This document shows, piece after piece, positions 33,239 to 43,500 of a stretch of 64,000 bases of DNA. The stretch is taken from positions 1-64,000 of the forward strand of contig JAJPKE010000009.1 in NCBI GenBank assembly GCA_021323855.1. The letters run 5' to 3'. Source of the DNA: Chloroflexota bacterium (GTDB taxonomy: Bacteria; Chloroflexota; Ktedonobacteria; Ktedonobacterales; JADMIN01). The notes under the pieces are model-generated. The model saw only the letters and a program-made list of their open reading frames with translations, did not search any database and had not been told where the DNA came from. Position 1 is the stretch's first letter, and each line of letters starts with the position of its first letter. Both the position numbers and the translations under genes were made by a program.

Positions 33239-34204
33239 ATGCACACTCGTTTGCACATCCGTTCTCATGCGGCGTCGTTCTCTGTTCTCGCGCTGCTGCT
33301 GGCAGTGTTGGCGGCGCTTGCCGGTTGTGGCGGCGCGGCAACCGCGCAATCTACCACGCCGGAAAAGCCCTTGCTCTCGAAAGACGCCAATGGCACGCCC
33401 ATCGTCATTCCCGCCAAAGCGCCGCAACGCATCATCTCGCTCGGGGCGAGCGATAGTGAGATTCTGGCGGCGTTGGGGGTTGGCTCGCGCGTCATCGCCG
33501 TTGACTATTACACGGATTATCCCGCCGACTTCGCAGCCAAGACCAAGATTTCCGATGTGAACGGCACCTACAATGTCGAGGCTATCGTCGCGCTTCAGCC
33601 GGACCTTGTATTGAGCTTCGGCGGCGAAACCCGGACCGCTGATACGAAGTTGCTGGCGGCGCACATCACTGTCTTTGATCTTCCGCAGCTCGATCTTGCT
33701 GGTACGCTGATGGAGATGCGGCTGATTGGCCAGTTGGTCCATGCCGAAAGCGCAGCGAACCGTGTCGTGCAGAGCTTGCAGCAGCGCATCAATGTTGTCA
33801 AGGCAAAGGTTTCTGGTGCGCCTGCCGTCTCGGTCTACATGGAAGTTGGCTATGTCGCGCCGACCGCCTATGTCTTCGGCGGTGGCTCGTTTGGTGATGA
33901 TCTCATCCGCGATGCTGGCGGCACGAATGTCTTTGGCAGCGATACGGCCAATGGCGGCTATCCATCGGTGGATGATGAGAGCATAGTCGCTGCGAACCCA
34001 CAGGTGATTGTGCTGACCGAGGACCCATCATTCGGTGGTGATCCCAATCTGGTTTATCAGCGGCACGGCTGGTCGGTGATCTCCGCTGTGAAGGCGCATC
34101 GCGTGTACGTGCTGAACTCTGACGAGAGCCAGCGCGCTGGTCCGCGTCTGGTGGATGCGCTTGAACAACTGGCGAAGCTGTTGCATCCTGATCTGTTCTC
34201 ATAG
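33239..34204 (+). CDS. btuF: Corrinoid (BtuF-like) substrate-binding lipoprotein
   Basis: A 321-residue exported binding protein. It has a lipoprotein signal with lipobox LAGC near residue 29, then a class III periplasmic-binding fold (PQRIISLGASDSEILAALGVGSRVIAVDYYTDYP and VAPTAYVFGGGSFGDDLIRDAGG). Family members bind cobalamin or ferric siderophores; the B12 riboswitch upstream favours corrinoid. Two starts are possible: ATG at 33239 or GTG at 33227, each with a GAGGTGA ribosome site because that sequence is duplicated. Confidence 0.92.
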   Translation: MHTRLHIRSHAASFSVLALLLAVLAALAGCGGAATAQSTTPEKPLLSKDANGTPIVIPAKAPQRIISLGASDSEILAALGVGSRVIAVDYYTDYPADFAAKTKISDVNGTYNVEAIVALQPDLVLSFGGETRTADTKLLAAHITVFDLPQLDLAGTLMEMRLIGQLVHAESAANRVVQSLQQRINVVKAKVSGAPAVSVYMEVGYVAPTAYVFGGGSFGDDLIRDAGGTNVFGSDTANGGYPSVDDESIVAANPQVIVLTEDPSFGGDPNLVYQRHGWSVISAVKAHRVYVLNSDESQRAGPRLVDALEQLAKLLHPDLFS

Positions 34205-34279
34205 CATAGATAGCTGTAGCGGGGAGGAGATTGGTGATATATCCCTGTAATCTCCGCCGGTTCGCTGAGGTAAGAGCGT

Positions 34280-35452
34280 GTGACAACGACGATTCAGCCA
34301 TCCGAGAAACCTAAAGGGGCAAGTGGTGCGGCGGACTTGCAGGCGCCGCATCAGCCAGTAACTGCGCCTGGCGCTAAGACTAGCAGCAGTACAGGCCAGC
34401 TTGCCCATAGGCACTGGCGGGTGGGACTATTGCCGTTGCTGGCGCTCTTGCTGGTGGTCGCTATGATAGTTGCCGGCGCGTTTGGCGAAGTGCCCATTTC
34501 GCCAGCGCACACGGCGGCGATTCTGCTCAATCAGACGCATCTCTTCCATTTCCCGCGCACGTGGCCCGTCACAGACGAGGTGATTCTGTTGCAGTTGCGC
34601 CTGCCGCGTGTGGCGGGTGCGGCGCTGGTGGGCATGGCGCTGGCGGTGGCCGGCGTGCTGTTCCAGGGATTGCTGCGTAACCCACTTGCTGATCCGCTGT
34701 TGCTCGGAACGTCATCCGGCGCGGCGCTGGGGGCTTCCATTGCGTTTGTCGTGCCGGCGCTCTTCACCGCTGATTGGTTTGGCTTTGGGTTGATTCCAGT
34801 GTTGGCGTTCATCGGCGCGCTGCTGGCGGTGGCGCTGGTCTACTGGCTCGCTTCACGTGGTGGGCATACGCCGGTGGTGACGTTGCTGCTGGCAGGGGTC
34901 GCGGTCAGCGCTGTGTTGACCGCCATCCAGACGCTTATCATCACGCTCAATGACCGGCTGGGGCTGCAAATCTCTGCCCTCTATCTCTGGCTGGCTGGCG
35001 GCGTGGATGTGCAGACCTGGGTGCAGGTCGGTGTGATCGGCACGCTGACGCTGCTCGGTGTGTTTGGCGCACTGCTGTTGGCGCCGACGCTGGATGCGTT
35101 TGCGCTCGGCGAAGAGATGGCATCGCACCTGGGGTTGCGGGTCGAGCGTTCCAAGCTGGCGATTGTCGCCGTTGCCGCGCTGCTGGTGGCCGCCGCCGTT
35201 TCTATCAGTGGCCTGGTGGGATTTGTCGGTCTGGTTGCGCCGCATGTCTGCCGTATCACGCTGGGGCCACGCCATCGCTTCTTGATTCCGGCGGCGGGGC
35301 TGACCGGCGCGATCTTTGTCGTCGTCGCTGATCTGCTGGCGCGGACGCTCGCCTCGCCAAGTGAGATACCGCTTGGCGTGGTAACGGCGCTGGTCGGCGG
35401 ACCGTTCTTCCTCTGGCTGCTGCGCTACGCTGGGAGGCGCTACACATGGTAG
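34280..35452 (+). CDS. btuC: Corrinoid ABC transporter permease (BtuC/FecCD family)
   Basis: A 390-residue permease with about ten membrane helices after a 45-residue polar N-terminus. Typical segments are LRLPRVAGAALVGMALAVAGVLFQGLLRNPLADPLLLGTSSGAALGA and GFVGLVAPHVCRITLGPRHRFLIPAAGLTGA. GTG start with GAGGTAAG upstream. It overlaps the ATPase gene by seven bases. Confidence 0.94.
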   Translation: MTTTIQPSEKPKGASGAADLQAPHQPVTAPGAKTSSSTGQLAHRHWRVGLLPLLALLLVVAMIVAGAFGEVPISPAHTAAILLNQTHLFHFPRTWPVTDEVILLQLRLPRVAGAALVGMALAVAGVLFQGLLRNPLADPLLLGTSSGAALGASIAFVVPALFTADWFGFGLIPVLAFIGALLAVALVYWLASRGGHTPVVTLLLAGVAVSAVLTAIQTLIITLNDRLGLQISALYLWLAGGVDVQTWVQVGVIGTLTLLGVFGALLLAPTLDAFALGEEMASHLGLRVERSKLAIVAVAALLVAAAVSISGLVGFVGLVAPHVCRITLGPRHRFLIPAAGLTGAIFVVVADLLARTLASPSEIPLGVVTALVGGPFFLWLLRYAGRRYTW

Positions 35453-36843
35453 TCAACGCCGAAACCATGCAACCTGGGCGGGCAGCGAAACACACGGATG
35501 CCGTTGTCTTCGATGCTGTCAGCTTTGCCTATGCCCACTCGCCGGTTATTTATGATGTCTCGCTGCGGGTGGTGGCTGGTGAGATGGTTGGTTTGCTTGG
35601 CCCAAATGGCGCTGGCAAATCTACTGCGCTCAAGCTGGCTACTGGTGTCCTCAAACCGCAGCAGGGCGAGATCCGGCTTCAAGGCGATAGCTTGCGTTCG
35701 CTCAGCCGTGCGGAAGTTGCGCGGCGGGTGGCGGTTGTGCCGCAAGATTTTTCTGTGCAGTTTGCCTACACCGTGCGGCAGATTGTCGAGATGGGACGCT
35801 TGCCGCATATGGGCGTCTGGGGCGTGTCGCGCGTAGATGACCGGTTGGCTGTACAGGCGGCGCTCGAAGCCACCAACGTGTCGCCGCTGGCCGACCGCGT
35901 GTTCAACGACTTGAGCGGTGGAGAGCGCCAGCGCGTGCTGATTGCGCTGGCGCTGGCGCAGGACGCGCCCATCATCCTGCTGGATGAGCCGACCGCACAT
36001 CTGGATATTCGCCATCAGATAGAAGTCCTCGATCTGTTGCGGCGATTGAATCATGAGCATGGCCTGACGGTGATTGCCGCGCTGCATGACTTGAATCTCG
36101 CTGCGCGCTATTTCCCACGTCTGATCCTCTTCAATCGGGAGATTGTGACTGATGGGCCGCCTGCGAGTGTCCTCGATGAGGCAGTGCTTTCGCGGGTCTA
36201 TCAGACGCCGGTGCAGGTTGGCATTTTGCGCGGAGAGGAGCATCTAAGCGTTCTGCCGCCCGGCTATTCGATGGCCGAGCGTGGTGAACGTGAGCGTGAG
36301 CCATCGCTTGCTCCAGGGACCTATGTGCATGTGGTCGCAGGCGGTGGCTCCGGCGAATTGTTGATGCGTTCGCTGGCGGATGCGCATATCGCATTCTCAG
36401 CGGGACCACTTAACGCTGGCGATAGCGATGCGACGCTGGCGGAGCGGCTGGCAGATCTCTGTATCGTAGAGCCGCCGTATGCGCCCGTCTCTGAGCAGGG
36501 GATAGCCTCGGCGCGCGAGCATATGTTGAACGCTCGCGCAGTGATAGTATGCCCGATACCGCTGGGGCATGGCAATATTGCCTTGTTACAAGCGGCGCTC
36601 GCAGCAAGACAAGCGGGTGTGCCAGTTTTGCTGCTCGAACCTACTAGAAATCTGGCCGCTTCTGATGGACAGGCAGATGCCAGCGCAGGAGATGATGAGA
36701 GCGCGTTTGCAGCCATTCGCGCACGCGATTTTTCCGGGCAGGGCATGGAGTTATACCGGCAACTGCTGGCGGCAGGCGCGCGCTGGGTCGCCACGAACGC
36801 AGAGGCAGTGAGCGCGCTTAGCGGCAGTCAAGCTTTCCTATAG
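35446..36843 (+). CDS. btuD: Corrinoid ABC transporter ATPase with extra C-terminal domain
   Basis: A 465-residue protein. Residues 20-265 are a standard FecE/BtuD ABC ATPase: Walker A GPNGAGKST (52-60), signature LSGGERQRVLIALALAQ, Walker B IILLDEPTAHLD. Residues about 285-465 form an added domain beginning GTYVHVVAGGGSGELLMRSL, with SAGPLNAGDSDATLAERLA, EPPYAPVSEQG and CPIPLGHGNIALLQAALAA. The glycine-rich start looks like a nucleotide-binding Rossmann-type fold. I recall similar tails on other BtuD-like ATPases, but their function is not established to my knowledge. It may couple transport to corrinoid status or processing. Confidence 0.92.
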   Translation: MVVNAETMQPGRAAKHTDAVVFDAVSFAYAHSPVIYDVSLRVVAGEMVGLLGPNGAGKSTALKLATGVLKPQQGEIRLQGDSLRSLSRAEVARRVAVVPQDFSVQFAYTVRQIVEMGRLPHMGVWGVSRVDDRLAVQAALEATNVSPLADRVFNDLSGGERQRVLIALALAQDAPIILLDEPTAHLDIRHQIEVLDLLRRLNHEHGLTVIAALHDLNLAARYFPRLILFNREIVTDGPPASVLDEAVLSRVYQTPVQVGILRGEEHLSVLPPGYSMAERGEREREPSLAPGTYVHVVAGGGSGELLMRSLADAHIAFSAGPLNAGDSDATLAERLADLCIVEPPYAPVSEQGIASAREHMLNARAVIVCPIPLGHGNIALLQAALAARQAGVPVLLLEPTRNLAASDGQADASAGDDESAFAAIRARDFSGQGMELYRQLLAAGARWVATNAEAVSALSGSQAFL

Positions 36844-36913
36844 CCAGAGAATACACGATTCCAGACATAGAAAGTGCCTTAAATAGTCGTGCGGAAGGCA
36901 GGACAGGAAGGCT

Positions 36914-37948
36914 CTAGCCGCCGATCATGGACATCGAGCGTGCGGTGCGGCGGAAACGCGTGTCACCGATATAATGCTTGAGTTCTTTGTGCCAGACGGC
37001 GTTGCGGATGGCCTGCGCCAGTGCCTCGTCGTCTTGGCCGGAGCGCAGAACTGCGCGCAGGTCGGTTTCGTTCTGCGCGAAGAGGCAGGTGCGTAGCTGG
37101 CCGTCAGCCGTCAGGCGGATGCGGTCGCACTGCGCACAGAATGGCTCGCTGACAGGATTGATGAAGCCAACCTCACCGATGCCATCGGCAAACGTATAGC
37201 GCCGCGCCGTCTCCGAGGGGTCGCCGGTGGTAATGCGCTGGAGCGGACCGAATTCAGATTCAATGATCGCCTTGATCTCAGCGCCGGTGAGGATATCTTC
37301 TTTACGCCAGATCTGGTCGGCGTCCAGCGGCATGAACTCGATCCAGCGAATGACATATGGTTTGCGGCGAGCCAGCCGCGCGAAGTCTAGCACCTCCGGC
37401 TCGGTGAATCCGCGCATGGCAACCGCATTGATCTTGATCGGATGGATACTGGGGTACTTTTCTAGTTCTTCCAGCCCTGCAAGCACCTGGGCCAGCGCGT
37501 CGCGGCGCGTCAATTGGGCGAAGCGGTCGCGCGCCAGCGAATCGAGGCTGACATTGATGCGCGTCAGACCGGCCTCCGCCAGCGGACCCGCCAGCTTCGT
37601 CAGCAGCACGCCGTTGGTCGTCAGGCTGAGGCTGCGCAGCGCTGGGATGCTATGCAGCATGCGAATCAATTCGGGCAGGTCGCGCCGCACCGTCGGCTCG
37701 CCGCCAGTGAGGCGAATCTGCTCAATACCGATCTCAGTCGCCACGCGCGCAATCCGCGTGATTTCCTCATACGTCAATATCTCTGCGCGCGGCAGCCAGG
37801 GCAACCCCTCTGCTGGCATGCAGTAGACGCAGCGGAAATTGCACTTATCGGTGATAGAAATGCGCAGATTCTTGATGCGGCGCCCATAGCTATCAACCAA
37901 TAGACCAGTGCGAGGCGGCGTTTCGGTTTCGGCCTGCTCGATTCGCAT
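36914..37948 (-). CDS. moaA: GTP 3',8-cyclase MoaA
   Basis: A 344-residue radical SAM enzyme for the first step of molybdenum cofactor synthesis. The N-terminal cluster motif is CNFRCVYCMP. The C-terminal second [4Fe-4S] cluster motif is CAQCDRIRLTADGQLRTC, and the protein ends in the conserved Gly-Gly (SMIGG). I chose the ATG at 37948 because GAGGAGG precedes it; an in-frame ATG nine codons upstream has no such site. No other moa genes are in the window, so the pathway is dispersed. Confidence 0.96.
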   Translation of the reverse strand: MRIEQAETETPPRTGLLVDSYGRRIKNLRISITDKCNFRCVYCMPAEGLPWLPRAEILTYEEITRIARVATEIGIEQIRLTGGEPTVRRDLPELIRMLHSIPALRSLSLTTNGVLLTKLAGPLAEAGLTRINVSLDSLARDRFAQLTRRDALAQVLAGLEELEKYPSIHPIKINAVAMRGFTEPEVLDFARLARRKPYVIRWIEFMPLDADQIWRKEDILTGAEIKAIIESEFGPLQRITTGDPSETARRYTFADGIGEVGFINPVSEPFCAQCDRIRLTADGQLRTCLFAQNETDLRAVLRSGQDDEALAQAIRNAVWHKELKHYIGDTRFRRTARSMSMIGG

Positions 37949-38088
37949 AATAGATACTGCCTCCTCGCTGGTCATTCATCACAAGTATCACTGGCTGTGT
38001 TGTGTCCCCAGCGCACCGTTGTCAGCGGCCAGGGACGCACACCGTGCCAAGCGCGCTCAATTCGCGTATGTCGTTCATACGTTCCATA

Positions 38089-38103
38089 CTATACAGAGTA
38101 TAG
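38089..38103 (-). promoter_or_regulatory. Inverted repeat at a possible moaA -10 region
   Basis: CTATAC-AGA-GTATAG is an inverted repeat whose minus-strand reading contains TATACT (38097-38102). No convincing -35 box lies 17 bp upstream. It may be the moaA promoter, with a leader near 140 nt, or an operator. Confidence 0.3.
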
Positions 38104-38152
38104 CACGTGGAGCGCCGATGCTTCTTTGCCGTCGTTACCGACAAGCGGCGAA

Positions 38153-38872
38153 TCAGCCGACACTCTGGCCGGGGCGGATCTCAGCAACTTCTACATCGTT
38201 TAGACCAAGCGCCGCCAGTTCTTGCCGCAGGGCCGCCGGTGTGCCGCTGAGCGCCGGGAAAGTGCCATAGTGCGCCGGGATGACATTCTTCACATTGAGC
38301 AGGCGCGTGGCAAATGCGGCTTCGCGCGGTCCCATCGTATAGAAGTCACCAATCGGCAGAATGGCGACCTGCGGCTGATAGATTTCACCGATGAGGCGCA
38401 TATCGCCAAAGACGTTGGTATCGCCTGCCGCGTAGAGCGTCAGGCCGTTATCGAAGCGCAAGACATAGCCCGCCGCTTCGCCACCATAGAGTATCTGATC
38501 GCCCTCGATGATGCCGCAGGTATGGTCGGCGTACACCATCGTCGCCTTGACGCCACCCAGATCAATCGTGCCGCCTTTGTTGATGCCGGTGGCGTTCTCG
38601 ACGCCTTGTTTCTCCAGCCAGACGCCAATCTCGAACGTGCCGACGACGTGATCTGGTTTGCCCTCTTGCGCTGCCGCCACCGCGTTGCCGATGTGATCGA
38701 AATGTCCATGTGTAATGAGCATCGCATCCAGTTTCCCCTGATGCTTCTGGTCATCGGGGCAGGCCGGATTGTCTTGCAGCCACGCATCGAGCAGAATCTT
38801 TTTGCCTGCTGGTGTGCTGAACGCGAATGTGCCATGTCCGAGCCAGGTAACCCGCACGCCGCGTAGGTCCAT
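38153..38872 (-). CDS. UPF0173 metal-dependent hydrolase (metallo-beta-lactamase fold)
   Basis: A 239-residue member of the metallo-beta-lactamase superfamily. It has VTWLGHGTFAFSTPAGKKILLDAWL at the start and the metal-binding motif THGHFDH (HxHxDH). Later ligands are in YADHTCG, AAGDTNVFGDM and PAHYGTFPAL. The family's substrate is unknown. ATG at 38872 with AGGAGG six bases upstream is preferred to a TTG six codons earlier. Monocistronic by appearance. Confidence 0.94.
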   Translation of the reverse strand: MDLRGVRVTWLGHGTFAFSTPAGKKILLDAWLQDNPACPDDQKHQGKLDAMLITHGHFDHIGNAVAAAQEGKPDHVVGTFEIGVWLEKQGVENATGINKGGTIDLGGVKATMVYADHTCGIIEGDQILYGGEAAGYVLRFDNGLTLYAAGDTNVFGDMRLIGEIYQPQVAILPIGDFYTMGPREAAFATRLLNVKNVIPAHYGTFPALSGTPAALRQELAALGLNDVEVAEIRPGQSVG

Positions 38873-39106
38873 GTTCCGCCTCCTGGGCAATCTTCACTTT
38901 TTGCAACTGATGAGCCTGGTTCAGTAGATTTACTGATGGCTCATCTCTTTTCTTCTCATGGTATCACTCTCGTTACGCGCCTGCCATGCTGCCACAGCCC
39001 ATGAAGGGCTTGACAATCCCGTGGCGCTGCCTGAAGATACGAAAGATACAGCAGAGCGAACGCGATCCACTGGAAGCGATGGTGCGGTACGTCTTCTCCC
39101 GTCAGT

Positions 39107-39442
39107 TTGATTTTGTCATTGATATTTGGCGCCGGCCAGGTGGTGGCTGGCATGATAGTTGCCTGGTATTGCCTGCGGCGAGGAATATGGAAACAGGCGC
39201 GCCTGTTTCTGCTCTTTCTGGTCAGCCTCTGGTTCTTCAGTAGTGGATGCCTCGAATTGTTCGTTTCCGGCATGGAATCAGTGCGCCTTCTTGGTGGTTC
39301 GCTCTCGCTTAGCGCGTTTGCTCTGTGGCGGGCACGAGCCGATACAGTTCTCGTCTGGGTCTCCGTTCTGTTGCTCATTGGTTTGCTCTTCTATCCACTC
39401 GTGCGGAGCAGGCGCGGCAGACATACGCAACAGCACCATTGA
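39107..39442 (+). CDS. Possible three-helix membrane protein
   Basis: A 111-residue reading frame with three clear hydrophobic segments (about residues 2-22, 31-53 and 78-98) separated by basic loops, ending in a basic His-rich tail. Hydrophobicity of this kind is absent in the other frames, which argues for real coding. The start is weak: TTG at 39107 with no ATG or GTG in frame upstream before a stop. A frameshift near 39105 could have separated it from an upstream start in another frame (MVRYVFSRQFDF). No family recognised. Confidence 0.42.
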   Translation: MILSLIFGAGQVVAGMIVAWYCLRRGIWKQARLFLLFLVSLWFFSSGCLELFVSGMESVRLLGGSLSLSAFALWRARADTVLVWVSVLLLIGLLFYPLVRSRRGRHTQQHH

Positions 39443-39493
39443 TACGTATTGATAACTGAAAGTGGCGGTGGCGATAGAGAGCGCAGGATACTC

Positions 39494-40345
39494 GTGAAGT
39501 TTCGTCTCGTGGTATCGGATATTGACGGCACATTGCTCGATGATGACGGCATGTTGACCGAGCGCACGCAACAGGTCGTGTATGCTGTGCGTGAGGCGGG
39601 CATTCCCTTTGTGCTGGCGACTTCGCGGCGCTGGACCGGCACGCAGCCGGTGGCACAGTCGCTAGGGCTGCATGATGTGCCGCTCATCATTTATGACGGC
39701 ACCCAGACGCGCTGTTTCCCCAATGGCAACGTGATGGCCGAGTGGTGGCTCGATGCTGGTGTCGCCCAGCAAGCGGCTGAGATCATAGCCAGCCATCGGT
39801 TGCAGCCAATCCTCCAGCTTAGCAATGCTCAGGCAGAACGGCTGATTGTCGGCAAGTTGCCAGCAAACAGCAAAACTCACACCTCCTTTGCTACACGCTA
39901 TCTCGCCGACTATGCGCATCAGGTCACGGAGATGGCTATCGAGGAGTTTTCGCAGCTAGAGGAGCATCCGCTGCGCCTGGTGGCGTTTGGCGCCTATGAA
40001 CATCTGCTGATCGCTGCGCGCAAGATGGTGCCGTTGCAGTGTGGAGTGCAGGTGCTTCCTTCTGGCAGCTATGGGGCTGCCGAGCTGACGGTTTTCTCCT
40101 CGCACGCCTCCAAAGGAATGGCGATGCAGAAACTTTGCCGCCAACTTGGCATTCGTCGTGAAGAGGTGTTCGCCATCGGCGATGGCGTCAACGACATGGC
40201 GCTGCTTCAGATGGCCGGCTTTGGGGTGGCGATGGGCAACGCCGCTGACGAGATCAAAGCGGCTGCCCGCGCAGTTGCACCTACAAACCAAGAGGATGGC
40301 GCCGCCGCAGCTATCGAACGCTATGTTTTGCGCAATGCCCTCTAA
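39494..40345 (+). CDS. HAD-superfamily Cof-type phosphatase
   Basis: A 283-residue HAD hydrolase of the Cof/IIB subclass. Motif I is DIDGTLLDDDG, motif II is ATSRR, and motifs III/IV are SKGMAMQKL and IGDGVNDMALL. A large alpha/beta cap (about 80-195) lies between motifs II and III. Family members dephosphorylate sugar phosphates or flavin precursors; the substrate cannot be told. The GTG at 39494 has AGGA five bases upstream and places the DxD motif close to the N-terminus as usual. Confidence 0.93.
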   Translation: MKFRLVVSDIDGTLLDDDGMLTERTQQVVYAVREAGIPFVLATSRRWTGTQPVAQSLGLHDVPLIIYDGTQTRCFPNGNVMAEWWLDAGVAQQAAEIIASHRLQPILQLSNAQAERLIVGKLPANSKTHTSFATRYLADYAHQVTEMAIEEFSQLEEHPLRLVAFGAYEHLLIAARKMVPLQCGVQVLPSGSYGAAELTVFSSHASKGMAMQKLCRQLGIRREEVFAIGDGVNDMALLQMAGFGVAMGNAADEIKAAARAVAPTNQEDGAAAAIERYVLRNAL

Positions 40346-40532
40346 CATTGTCTCGTAGCAACGTAAAGAAATGTGCGTCGTTTGTAATGGAATCGCCTGC
40401 TCCATCGTTTCAGTAAAAGAGATATCTTTGTTGGGAACACTGGGAGGAGCATCGGCGTCATTTTAAGTGCCGATGTGGTGCTTGCGTAGTGCTTGGGCGA
40501 TAGGTAGCGATAGGTGCTGCGAGGGAGTGCAT

Positions 40533-43500
40533 ATGCGGCGGCTGACGATGCGGTGGTTGCGACGGTTGGGGTTGCCGGGCAGCCCTCATAGTGCTCCGGT
40601 TTCTCATAGTTCTCTTGCTGCTCATGGGGTGCCGGGATGGTTGCAGGGGCGTATGCGGCGCTGGTATTCGCTAGGCGCATGCCTGGCGCTGGCTGCCGTT
40701 GTCATCACCGTGCTAGCGGCGGCGCGCAATGTGCAGGCGCAACCCTCCGCGCCACTGGTGAGCGCCAGCGCCTCCTGTGCCACGCTAGCCGCCGCTGACC
40801 GATCTGCGACCAACGGCGCCGACTGGGGGCGCACTATCCTCCCCGGCCACGGCGCGCCCGGCGGCTGGTTCGGCGTGGATGTCTGCGCCAACGGATTTCC
40901 CAACGTTGCCGGTGATAGTTCCAGCGTGAGTTGTGATCGATGGCCAAGCAATTGGAACCGCAGCGGCTGTGCTCCAGGGCAACCCACCAGCGACGGCTAT
41001 GGCTGGACGTTCCAATGCCCAGAGTTGGTGGTTCGCTTCTCCGCCTGGGCCTTTGGCGACAACCCCGGCGACTGGGGGCGTACCGGCTGGGGCAATGCGC
41101 CTGATCTCTGGGTGCCCGCCAATCATCCCAGCGATTTCGTGATGTACCCCAATGGCTCGACGCAGGCGCCAGTTCCTGGCGATATCCTCGTCTGGGGCTG
41201 GGTAAACAATAAAGGGCAGCCGTGGCCTGCGGGTCCCGATGGCGAGCATGGTGGCCATATCGCTGTCGTAGCCGCCGTCACCAATGGCTACGTCATCACG
41301 GCTGAGCAGAACGTACAATGGGGCACGCAGGATCATCCAAGCGACCAACTTGCGCTGACAAAAGTGGGTAATCGCTGGATTTTGAGCGGCTCGCAGGCCC
41401 ACGAAACCACGCTCCCGACGTATCGCTGGCCGCGCACGATGGGCTACTCCCGCGCGACGTATGGCTGGCTGCACTCGATTCGTAATACAGGACATTTCCC
41501 CAGTTCATCCCGTGCCGTCAGCGTTCCAGCGCACGGCAACGGCACATCGGTGCCGCAGCAGCCATCGGGTGGTTTCCCATCGCTTGAAGCGGCCACCGTT
41601 GTCACGAGCGATGGCCAGTTGACGGATCTTGTCTGGTCGAACTCCGATGTTTTCAACCCCAACACGAATGCTGACGGTCCCCACGCTGCTGTGCGCAACC
41701 TCGGCGCCCCACCAGGGACGCGACTCATGGAGGGGCAGCGCCCGGCGACTATCGCGCTTGCCGATGGTTCGCGGGTGAGCTATGCCCTGGGCACCGACGG
41801 CCATCTCTACGCAGCACGTGTCGTGCCGGCCAGCTTTGGCGTCTTCTGGAGCGATTTGGGGCAACCGGGTGGCGTGATGCTGCGCGGCTCTGTGTCAGCA
41901 TCATCTTATGCTGGCGGTCTTGCGGTGCTTGCTCTGGGGAGCGACGGCAACCTCTGGTGGCGCGCCGGACCGGAGAACAACGCAGGCTCGTGGCAACAGA
42001 TTGGCCAGCCTGGCGGTACGCAAATCGCTGGTAGCTTTGTGTTGACGGGCGCGCCGGGCACGGGAACGCCGTTGGTGCTGGCGCTGGGCAAAGATGGGCG
42101 CCTGTATGAGCGGTTGTGGATGGATACGCAGTATGCGGCTGATGGCTCAGTTGAAGTGCCTGCTGGATGGAGCGATTGGCGCGCATTGGAGGCGCAACCG
42201 GCACATGTGCAGTTTACCGGCGCGTTGATGGCGGTTTCTGAAACGGCTCAGGCGCATGATTATATTGGCACCTGGGCGGATGCGCCGCTGGACATAGCCG
42301 CGCTCGATACGCAGGGGCAACTCTGGCTGTTGCGCGTTGTCACCATCCAGACTGGCTGGCACATCACGCAGGTGACGGCTCCTGCGCCGCTCTCTGCGCT
42401 GCTGGGGGCAACAGTTGTGGACGGCCCAGCGAGTGCTACCACTGCCACCAATACGACAACTGCCACGGCTACGGCGACACCAACGGCGACAGCAGCGACC
42501 ACAAAAGGGACGGTGCCGCAGCCAGCGCAGGCGTTGCAACTCTACGCTGCAAGCGCCAAACAGTCGTATACGCTCTCACTCTCGCTGCCAGCGACGAGCG
42601 GATCAGGTGGCGCGCTGGCGACGACCGGCTCCTGGGCCGGCTTACCACTGCTGCCGGGTGGCGCTTCTGCCGCTGTTGTCGGCGTGGCGCTGCCGCTGGC
42701 GCAGGATTCCAGCGCCCTGGTTATTGCTGTGGGGAATGAGATACTGGTTGGAGGGAGCGCCGCAAGCGCATCCACTTTGCTCCCCACGGACCAAAGCAGC
42801 ACAGCGACCGGCGATGCTTCCTCCTCGCCCACTTCTTCCTCTGGCGTCTGGCTGCGTGTTGGTTCGCTTGCGACGGCTCCGGCCTTCTCCGATATGTTAG
42901 AAGGCGCGGTGATTGATCCACGCTGGGTGCAGATTGGCGTGAATGCGCGTAACGCGGCTGGTAGCAGCGGCGTGCGCTTGCAGCCTGCGTCCAGTGGGGT
43001 AGCGGCGCTGCTGCAAAGTGCGGACGCTGGCGACTTTACGCTTGCCACCTATGTCTCGATTCCTGCACATTTCAGCGGCAAAGCTGGCTTGATCGTCTAT
43101 CTGGACGACAATGATTGGCTGATGTTGCTGGTAGATCATACGGGGCATGTCTCGCTGTGTGGGATGGCATGGCAAAGCGCCAGCCCGTGCGCCACGATCT
43201 CTGTGAAAGCCACTGCTGTAACGCACGGCCTCTGGCTCCAACTGGCGCGCCAGGGCAATGTCTTCACCGGCGCCGTCAGCCTGGATCACATCACCTGGCG
43301 CGCGGTCGGTGGTTGGGCGCCGCCCCATACGGATGCGCCCATCGCCGGTTGGAATGGCACGCCGCAAGCATCGCCGACGCCGGTGCGTCATGCTGGCGTC
43401 GCGCCGACTGCCTCAAATGGTACCGCCAAGCCGGGCGTCGCGCCGCTGGCCCCGCTGGCATTCACGAGTTGGGGCATCATCAGCATGGGGTCGTCTGCAA

